From the NCBI GenBank assembly GCA_021784975.1, contig JAJYGU010000192.1, positions 1-6,037 of the forward strand: 6,037 nucleotides of DNA, written 5' to 3'. Source of the DNA: Planctomycetota bacterium (GTDB lineage Bacteria; Planctomycetota; Planctomycetia; Pirellulales; Thermoguttaceae). Numbering within the stretch: position 1 is the first letter of the stretch; each line of letters starts with the position of its first letter. A program made the position numbers and the translations under genes. Under the pieces are notes generated by a model, which had not been told where the DNA came from, made no database searches, and saw only the letters and a list, made by a program, of their open reading frames with translations. Positions 1 through 4,072 of this stretch are shown here, in pieces.

Positions 1-388
1 GCCCGTTGGCGGGATTCCACAGGCCGTGGCCGCTAAAGAAGAACAGCAGCGTGTCGCATTCTCCCGGCTTGGCGAGCCAAACATCGATCTGCCGGCGCAA
101 CGTTTCGCAGTCCGGCTTCAACCGACTCCTGTCGGTCACATGGAGGATGTTCGTCGGGCTCACACGTCCGACGGTCGATAGCGTTTCGGCAAACAAGTCT
201 GCATCGCGGATGGAGCATGCCAATCGTGGGGCGGCCTGATATTGCTCGATGCCAATGACGATTGCCCAAGTCTGCTTGCGGCTGGTTGGCTCGACGAGCA
301 CGTTCCGTTCCTGGGCGAAGGCGGATCGCGGCGTCATGCCCGCAGAAAGCATCGCTAGGGAAATCGCAATCGCGTAGCGTCGCCACAT
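1..388 (-). CDS. Exported caspase-like protein (peptidase C14 family), N-terminal part, runs off left edge
   Basis: The first 129 residues are visible; the gene continues past position 1, so no stop is seen. The protein opens with a clear Sec signal peptide: basic MWRRYA, a hydrophobic stretch, and a probable cleavage after AFA at residue 25. A caspase-family core follows: strand WAIVIGIEQY (41-50), then a helix with Ser-Ile-Arg-Asp-Ala-Asp (59-64) matching the usual 'nDA' motif, and strand DTLLFFFSGHG (112-122) with the presumed catalytic His121. The catalytic Cys would lie beyond the window. Members of this family are Cys proteases cutting after Arg, Lys or Asp; the specificity here is unknown. 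The ATG is supported by the signal peptide directly behind it and by a purine-rich ribosome-binding site overlapping the stop of the upstream gene, 10 nt away. That spacing implies co-transcription with the preceding caspase-PDZ gene. Confidence 0.88.
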   Translation of the reverse strand, partial: MWRRYAIAISLAMLSAGMTPRSAFAQERNVLVEPTSRKQTWAIVIGIEQYQAAPRLACSIRDADLFAETLSTVGRVSPTNILHVTDRSRLKPDCETLRRQIDVWLAKPGECDTLLFFFSGHGLWNPANG

Positions 389-395
389 GGTGATA

Positions 396-404
396 CCCCT
401 ACCT
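396..404 (-). promoter_or_regulatory. Ribosome-binding site overlapping a stop codon (translational coupling)
   Basis: Read on the minus strand, AGGTAGGGG lies 7 nt before the ATG at 388. It contains the TAG stop of the preceding gene (401-399). A ribosome terminating there would be placed on the start region of the next gene, which suggests coupled translation of the two caspase-like genes. The match to the Shine-Dalgarno consensus is moderate. Confidence 0.5.
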
Positions 405-2033
405 TTCCGCTTCTTTTTGTACAACGCCCTCGCTGGCCGACACGCAGACTGCAACGCGCGGGGAAAGACGGGTATGCTGGCCGCAGTTCTCGATGGCCTT
501 GTGCGCCGCCCCTTCCGCCGTCTCAGCCCATGCTGCCCCCCAGGCAACTCGCAACGGGCCGAAGGCCAGGGCGCAGTAAGAGTTTCTCGACCAGATGACG
601 ATCCGGGCATCGCTCGAATTGCAACCGGACTTGGCCGATTCTTCGGCTTCCGACTGAGTGCTGTAACCCCATGCGCAACCGTATCGCGACGTGGACGCCG
701 AGAGGGCAATGGCCGCGTAGCGGTCCCCGGCAGGCGCAACCGGATGTGCCTGCGGCTGAAGCTCATTCGGCGGATTTACGGAACCGGGAACGGATGGGGC
801 AGCATCCGGCAGTGGCCCATTCGCACTCGCCAGGTTGACGTCGTAATCGGCGGCGCTGCCGGCTTGCAGGTCATGCACGCGGACCACCATGTTCGCCGGT
901 GAACGAGCGACCGCCGCAACAATCTCCGCGTTGGTGGTGACCGGGTCGCCGTTCACGTGGGTGATAACGTCCCGGCCGGGCACCAGCCGGTATTGTTGGC
1001 CGTCGCGTCCGCGCAACGACGTTGCCGGCGAGTTCGGCTCCACCCGCAGTACTTCTACGCCGTTGAGCCCGGCGCTGCTCGCGGTGCGATCGGCGACGAT
1101 GCCGAAGCGCAGGCGGCCCGGTGGCGACGGGCTGCTGTCCGGCTCAGCCGGCGGCGTGGCCGGACTCTCGGACGGAGCTACGGGGGCCGTGTTGGCCGCC
1201 GTATTATCAGGAGTGCTGGAGACTGTCCCGGCAACGTTGCCTCTTGACCCGGCGGCGGCCAGGTAGGCCGTTTGACGGGTCACCCTGGCGAGCCCCGTTT
1301 CTATTGCGTCGTTGACATTGGCCACGACGCTGGACCAGCTCAAGGTCCGATCGTGATGCCCGTGAACGAATTTCAGAAACGTGAAGGTAAAAAATCCACC
1401 GGACAGCCCGCCTTTGGCCTCCTGGCCGGGCTTGGTGCTGCTGACAAAGACGAAGCCGGTTGGATCGAGGAACAGCGACTTGAACGCCGCGGATATCCGC
1501 GTTGGGGGGGGATAGATTGCCGCCTCCGCCACCGCAACCGAGACGAAGTTGCTGCACGTGTCGGTGAGGGCGACCGCGAGGCGGGGTTGCGTCTGTTCGA
1601 GGGCCGCCCTGATCGCCCTCATGGCAAGCGGCCGGCGGTGAGGATACAGGACGTGCTCCCGGGCCTGTTGATCGTATCCACCATGACCGGAGTAATAGAA
1701 CACGATCGTGTCGCGAGCGGGCTGAATGTTCATCCGCTGGATCGTTGCCACGATCCGCTCGGGCCGCACCCTCAATCCGCTTATGGTCTCGACGTGCAAT
1801 TGCCAGTCCGGCACGTTGCCGCGGAAGACCTCCGGCACGGCCTTCAAGTCCGCTTTGACCGACTCCCCGATCTTCGGATCGTTGGTGTCGGCCACCACCA
1901 GCAGGTGGATCCGCGCTGAGGTTTCTTGACCGTGGGCAGTAGAGCACGCAAACGCACCAAGCCAAGTAACCAGAAGGATCGCAACAGGGAGCGGTCTCAT
2001 GCACCTCATCTTGCATCTCTTGATTCTTGCCAT
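399..2033 (-). CDS. Exported caspase-like / PDZ-like / DUF4189-like three-domain protein
   Basis: This 544-residue protein has an N-terminal signal peptide with hydrophobic core VAILLVTWLGAFA (17-29) and likely cleavage near AHG (33-35). The caspase-like domain (about 40-265) starts with RIHLLVVADTNDPKIG, has the His strand DTIVFYYSGHGGYD (His117) and the Cys strand LAVALTDTCSNF (Cys160), so both dyad residues are present. The Cys context is DTC rather than the usual DAC. A Pro/Ala/Ser linker (273-306) leads to a PDZ-like domain (about 307-402; VEVLRVEPNSPATSLRG, GRDVITHVNGDPV), typical of peptide-end binding. A second linker leads to a DUF4189-like domain (about 438-533; RYAAIALSASTSRYGCAWGY, VIWSRNSYCALAFG), with cysteines at 453, 471, 487, 517 and 530 that could form disulfides outside the cytoplasm. 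In-frame ATGs at 2033, 2009 and 2000 all leave a signal peptide; none has a well-spaced Shine-Dalgarno, and 2000 gives the most compact leader. The substrate is unknown. PDZ plus caspase-like suggests a regulated envelope protease. Confidence 0.88.
   Translation of the reverse strand: MARIKRCKMRCMRPLPVAILLVTWLGAFACSTAHGQETSARIHLLVVADTNDPKIGESVKADLKAVPEVFRGNVPDWQLHVETISGLRVRPERIVATIQRMNIQPARDTIVFYYSGHGGYDQQAREHVLYPHRRPLAMRAIRAALEQTQPRLAVALTDTCSNFVSVAVAEAAIYPPPTRISAAFKSLFLDPTGFVFVSSTKPGQEAKGGLSGGFFTFTFLKFVHGHHDRTLSWSSVVANVNDAIETGLARVTRQTAYLAAAGSRGNVAGTVSSTPDNTAANTAPVAPSESPATPPAEPDSSPSPPGRLRFGIVADRTASSAGLNGVEVLRVEPNSPATSLRGRDGQQYRLVPGRDVITHVNGDPVTTNAEIVAAVARSPANMVVRVHDLQAGSAADYDVNLASANGPLPDAAPSVPGSVNPPNELQPQAHPVAPAGDRYAAIALSASTSRYGCAWGYSTQSEAEESAKSGCNSSDARIVIWSRNSYCALAFGPLRVAWGAAWAETAEGAAHKAIENCGQHTRLSPRVAVCVSASEGVVQKEAER
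1230..1241. repeat. 12-bp perfect palindrome GGCAACGTTGCC inside the caspase-PDZ gene
   Basis: The sequence equals its own reverse complement and lies at the junction between the caspase-like domain and the Pro/Ser linker, coding for part of GNVAG. It follows a partial GACTGTCCC match (1221-1229). It may be chance in GC-rich coding DNA; no function is assigned. Confidence 0.3.
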
Positions 2034-2096
2034 AACCTCGTCGCTCTACTACGCCACATGCCAGTGGCACGCTGCACCCGCACCTTTGCCAGTGTC
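2034..2096. repeat. Short intergenic gap with a repeated TGCCAGTG motif
   Basis: The 63-nt gap between the CHAP gene stop and the earliest start of the caspase-PDZ gene carries TGCCAGTG twice (2059-2066 and 2087-2094, 28 bp apart). The first copy sits in a small dyad, GCCAC...GTGGC (2053-2068), that also holds the palindrome TGCCA-G-TGGCA (2059-2069). No T-run follows, so it does not look like an intrinsic terminator, and no convincing promoter is seen. It may be the remnant of a REP-like element. The gap is short enough for co-transcription. Confidence 0.4.
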
Positions 2097-3914
2097 CTAC
2101 TGCGGCGGATAGATAAAGCCCCGCAAAGGCAGATCGCGCGTCCCACCAAGAACATGGATCGCCTGGTCCTCCGAAGCACCGTAGTTGTGCCCGGAGAATT
2201 CGAACGCCGTCGTGAAGTGCCCACCCTTGTTATCCCAGTTCCAATGTTCAACCGTGAACGAGACTACTCTGCCGCCCTCGCTGTGAACGCTCTGGACCAC
2301 TCCCACGTGGCCGTCAACGGCGTGGCCCCAGGCGTTGAGCACCATAATGGCGCCTGGTTGTGGCGTCTGCCCCTGGGGAAACTTGCCGTTGAACCACAGG
2401 CGGGCGGCCCGCACGGAAGGCAAGCTGGGATAGGGCAAATGCTCGCGTTCGATGATTTCTCCCACGCCCCAGGTGCACTGCTGCATGACGTAATCTCCCC
2501 GTCGTGCCGCGTTTTCAAGGGCCTGCATGTCTTCCTGCACCGCCGGCCCAGGCCCGGAATTGGACTGTGCCGCCGACCTGTTGCGGAGGAATGTTGCAAA
2601 CTCCTCGCTCACTTTCTGGGCAACCGCCTCAATCTCTTCCTTGCTCGGCTGATGAGTGGTGGCAACGTTGGCGGCCGGGGCGGTTGCTGGTTCGCTACTA
2701 CCGCTGCTTGTCGCCGCGGGCGGCTCGCGCGGACCAGCCTCGGGTAATTTCGCCCTCGAATCGCCAAACGTGAGCGATTGCAGGAGGTGCTCGTAGTCGC
2801 GCGGCGTGTTTCGATCGCCGGGGTCGTAATTCGTGGAGATCATGTAGATGCCGCCGGAACAGGCCACAAAGACGTGCTGCATGGTGCGTCCGCCCACGGA
2901 AGAACCGAGCCAGACGGCCGAACGCTTCTCGATGCCCACGGCGATCGTCTGCGAGGTGTGCGGAGTGTCCCGCACCCCGCCTTCGGTAATTCCGTCAATC
3001 ACATATTGGCGGACGCCTTCCGGCGTGTAGGGGTGCATGGCGCCGCCCGGGTGGCGGGCGATGGCGATGTAGGTGTAGCCGAGTCTTGGCTCGCGCGGCC
3101 GCAAGAGCAGAGAGGTCGGATCGCGCCGCTCAACGATCCATCCGTCGGGGATGAGAAACTTCAAGGGACCGAGTGTGTCGAGCGTGCCACTCAGCGGTTG
3201 CGAGTTCTTGGCCGGCGGCGCGACATCGGGGTTACCGCTGTTGGCCACGCGGTTGGACTCGTTGGGGACTGTCCCGCCTTGGCCCACGGGGACTGTCCCG
3301 ATTTTTGCGGCAGGCACCGACGCGGGCACCCGCTTGCGGGTCGCGTTGGTCGGCAGCGAAAATGGGACTGTCCCCCTTTGGCTCAGCAGCTTGCGGGTAG
3401 CATCGTCGACGCTTTTTGTGAGTGATTCGATTTGCTGCGGCGTGAGGTAACCGTTCACGGGGACTGTCGCAATTTTCGCGGCGGGCACCGACGGGGGCAC
3501 CCGCTTGCGGGTCGCGTTGGTGGGCGGCGACAATGGGACTGTCCCCCTTTCGTCCGCCATGGGGACTGTCCCAATTTTCGTGGCAGGAGGCGGCGAAAAT
3601 GGGACTGTCCCCTTCGGCCGTGAAACGCCGCCGGGCGGCGGCGATTTTGCGGGCTCCTCGGCCGTCCGCAGAAGCTCTCCAATCGAGCCGCCCACCTGCG
3701 AAGCCAGCTTGCTCGACTGGCTCCTTGCCCAGTCGTGGATGGCCTTCTCCTGCTGCCGCAAGATCGGCTCGCTTGGCCGTGGCGGATGCTGGCGATAGAA
3801 ATCGTCCAAAATCTTCCGGGCCGCGGTCGGCTCGGCCGAAAATATCCGTTCACTAACCATGCTGCAACTGACGGCGGTTAATGAGAGAGAAACACAAATA
3901 GCTCTCAACGACAC
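2097..3914 (-). CDS. Exported CHAP-domain putative peptidoglycan hydrolase with PsbP/DcrB-like middle domain and GTVP-repeat linker
   Basis: The product has 605 residues. It starts at GTG (3914), chosen because a near-perfect AAGGAGGTG lies 6 nt upstream. Residues 1-27 form a signal peptide; AVSC (14-17) is a weak lipobox, so a lipoprotein is possible. A helical segment (30-85) follows. Then comes a low-complexity linker (about 90-240) with seven GTVP-type tetrapeptides at 102, 115, 124, 149, 181, 206 and 214, encoded by palindromic DNA repeats. Residues about 250-383 (LKFLIPDGWIVERRDPTSLL ... HLLQSLTF) resemble the PsbP/DcrB-like fold, an assignment of moderate confidence. After a second Ala/Pro/Ser linker, residues about 462-590 form a CHAP domain: QQCTWGVGEII (Cys480), PQPGAIMVLN, DGHVGVVQSV (His536) and FTVEHWNW (Glu556 or Asn559), the expected Cys-His-polar triad of NlpC/P60-like amidases or endopeptidases. 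The likely role is cleavage of peptidoglycan peptides in the envelope. It lies between caspase-like genes, 158 nt after the upstream one and 63 nt before the next. Confidence 0.87.
   Translation of the reverse strand: MSLRAICVSLSLTAVSCSMVSERIFSAEPTAARKILDDFYRQHPPRPSEPILRQQEKAIHDWARSQSSKLASQVGGSIGELLRTAEEPAKSPPPGGVSRPKGTVPFSPPPATKIGTVPMADERGTVPLSPPTNATRKRVPPSVPAAKIATVPVNGYLTPQQIESLTKSVDDATRKLLSQRGTVPFSLPTNATRKRVPASVPAAKIGTVPVGQGGTVPNESNRVANSGNPDVAPPAKNSQPLSGTLDTLGPLKFLIPDGWIVERRDPTSLLLRPREPRLGYTYIAIARHPGGAMHPYTPEGVRQYVIDGITEGGVRDTPHTSQTIAVGIEKRSAVWLGSSVGGRTMQHVFVACSGGIYMISTNYDPGDRNTPRDYEHLLQSLTFGDSRAKLPEAGPREPPAATSSGSSEPATAPAANVATTHQPSKEEIEAVAQKVSEEFATFLRNRSAAQSNSGPGPAVQEDMQALENAARRGDYVMQQCTWGVGEIIEREHLPYPSLPSVRAARLWFNGKFPQGQTPQPGAIMVLNAWGHAVDGHVGVVQSVHSEGGRVVSFTVEHWNWDNKGGHFTTAFEFSGHNYGASEDQAIHVLGGTRDLPLRGFIYPPQ
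3264..3275. repeat. Solitary REP-like palindrome, copy 1
   Basis: An exact GGGGACTGTCCC followed by GCCTTGG rather than the ATTTT flank, 24 bp from the next copy. It has no inverted partner of its own, so it looks like half of an eroded or deleted pair. It encodes GTVP at residues 214-217 of the CHAP protein. Confidence 0.75.
3288..3378. repeat. REPIN-like unit 1 (91-bp block, first copy)
   Basis: The left arm is 3288-3307 and the right arm 3357-3375. The arms are inverted copies with a T:T mismatch at the palindrome centre. A 49-nt interior contains its own hairpin, ACCCGC-TT-GCGGGT (3328-3341). Aligned by eye with 3459-3549 it differs at about 8 of 91 positions. On the coding strand it gives RGTVPFSLP, then NATRKRVPASVPAAKIGTVP (CHAP protein residues 180-209). 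Confidence 0.8.
3328..3341. repeat. Inner hairpin of REPIN-like unit 1
   Basis: ACCCGC-TT-GCGGGT is a perfect 6-bp stem with a 2-nt loop, nested between the two outer arms. It is repeated identically 171 bp away at 3499-3512 and is missing from the short third unit. Confidence 0.7.
3459..3549. repeat. REPIN-like unit 2 (91-bp block, second copy)
   Basis: The left arm is 3459-3478, with a degenerate core GGGACTGTCGC; the right arm is 3528-3546, starting CGACAAT. The interior is nearly identical to unit 1. Offset from unit 1 is exactly 171 bp (57 codons), which preserves the frame. It encodes residues 123-152 (RGTVPLSPP, then NATRKRVPPSVPAAKIATVP). The one core change turns GTVP into ATVP, a sign of erosion. 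Confidence 0.8.
3499..3512. repeat. Inner hairpin of REPIN-like unit 2
   Basis: An identical copy of ACCCGC-TT-GCGGGT, perfectly conserved although the surrounding block has diverged at several positions. Confidence 0.7.
3561..3612. repeat. REPIN-like unit 3 (short form)
   Basis: The left arm 3561-3580 and right arm 3594-3612 pair over 18 of the 19 facing positions, with one central T:T mismatch and one bulged A. The loop is only 13 nt (3581-3593). It keeps both outer arms but lacks the inner hairpin segment of units 1 and 2. It encodes residues 101-118 (KGTVPFSPPPATKIGTVP). It is either the basic REPIN or an internal deletion of the long form. Confidence 0.8.
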
Positions 3915-3918
3915 AATT

Positions 3919-3927
3919 CACCTCCTT
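3919..3927 (-). promoter_or_regulatory. Strong ribosome-binding site of the CHAP gene
   Basis: AAGGAGGTG on the minus strand is a near-perfect anti-16S match. Six nucleotides separate GGAGG from the GTG at 3914. This fixes the otherwise ambiguous start at a GTG codon and suggests efficient initiation. Confidence 0.8.
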
Positions 3928-3966
3928 GAACGGGTTGCCTGAAGAACTTGCCGCGGTCCGCCGTAG

Positions 3967-3985
3967 GGTGCGTCGGCGACGCACC
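3967..3985. repeat. Intergenic REP-like hairpin GGTGCGTC-GGC-GACGCACC
   Basis: A perfect 8-bp inverted repeat with a 3-nt loop, preceded by GTAG, lies in the 158-bp gap between the caspase-TPR gene and the CHAP gene. The GTAGGGTG-type head resembles REP-like intergenic palindromes common in many bacterial genomes (from memory, not a search). No T-run follows on either strand, so an intrinsic terminator is unlikely. It could still stabilise the upstream mRNA end. Its sequence is unrelated to the GGGACTGTCCC family. Confidence 0.65.
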
Positions 3986-3992
3986 GTCGTCC

Positions 3993-4006
3993 CGTTCTTT
4001 GGAACG
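3993..4006. repeat. Small hairpin CGTTC-TTTG-GAACG
   Basis: A 5-bp perfect stem with a 4-nt loop, 7 bp from the REP-like hairpin, in the same gap. There is no poly-T tail on either side. It may belong to the same inserted element or be chance. Nothing else is recognisable in the gap apart from the downstream ribosome-binding site. Confidence 0.35.
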
Positions 4007-4072
4007 TTATGGACGGATCTGCCGCGCCCCTCAATGTCTGACGCATACGCCTTAGGATCTCGGTGTCAAAGC

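Larger units (their letters stand above)
3264..3612. repeat. Intragenic array of seven GGGACTGTCCC palindromes (REP/REPIN-like)
   Basis: Within 349 bp of the CHAP gene the 11-bp core GGGAC-T-GTCCC occurs at 3265-3275, 3289-3299, 3364-3374, 3535-3545, 3562-3572 and 3601-3611. A seventh copy with one change (GTCGC) is at 3460-3470. Copies come in two flank types. The left type is an extra G before the core and (G/A)ATTTT after it. The right type is CGAAAAT or CGACAAT before the core and an extra C after it. The two types alternate and are mutually inverted, so adjacent copies can pair into long hairpins. On the coding strand each core reads GGG ACA GTC CCx, giving Gly-Thr-Val-Pro in a single frame. 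The arrangement matches REPINs (paired inverted REPs moved by RAYT transposases), but no transposase is in the window. Confidence 0.85.

Noticed and set aside
33..386. Minus-strand frame starting at GTG 386
   Set aside because: It is shifted relative to the true frame from ATG 388, which gives a signal peptide and the caspase His motif; this frame has neither.
1218..1229. Possible eighth GGGACTGTCCC copy (GGAGACTGTCCC) in the caspase-PDZ gene
   Set aside because: Only the GACTGTCCC part matches, the ATTTT and CGAAAAT flanks are absent, and it has no inverted partner; chance is likely.
387..2747. Long plus-strand open frames at 387-902, 1272-1919 and 1926-2747
   Set aside because: They lie opposite well-supported minus-strand genes, have Arg/Gly/Pro-rich compositions typical of GC-rich antisense frames, and show no domain motif.
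3264..3612. CRISPR array
   Set aside because: The repeats are short palindromes with uneven spacing (24 to 95 bp), the intervening DNA is itself duplicated, and the region is part of an open coding frame.
3858..3914. Lipoprotein signal for the CHAP protein (AVSC at residues 14-17)
   Set aside because: Ala at -3 is weak for a lipobox and the hydrophobic core before it is short; an ordinary signal peptidase site near SA-E (26-28) is equally plausible, so no separate feature is called.
3967..3985. Intrinsic terminator of the caspase-TPR gene
   Set aside because: No T-run follows the hairpin in the direction of transcription; the next bases are CCTACGGCGG.
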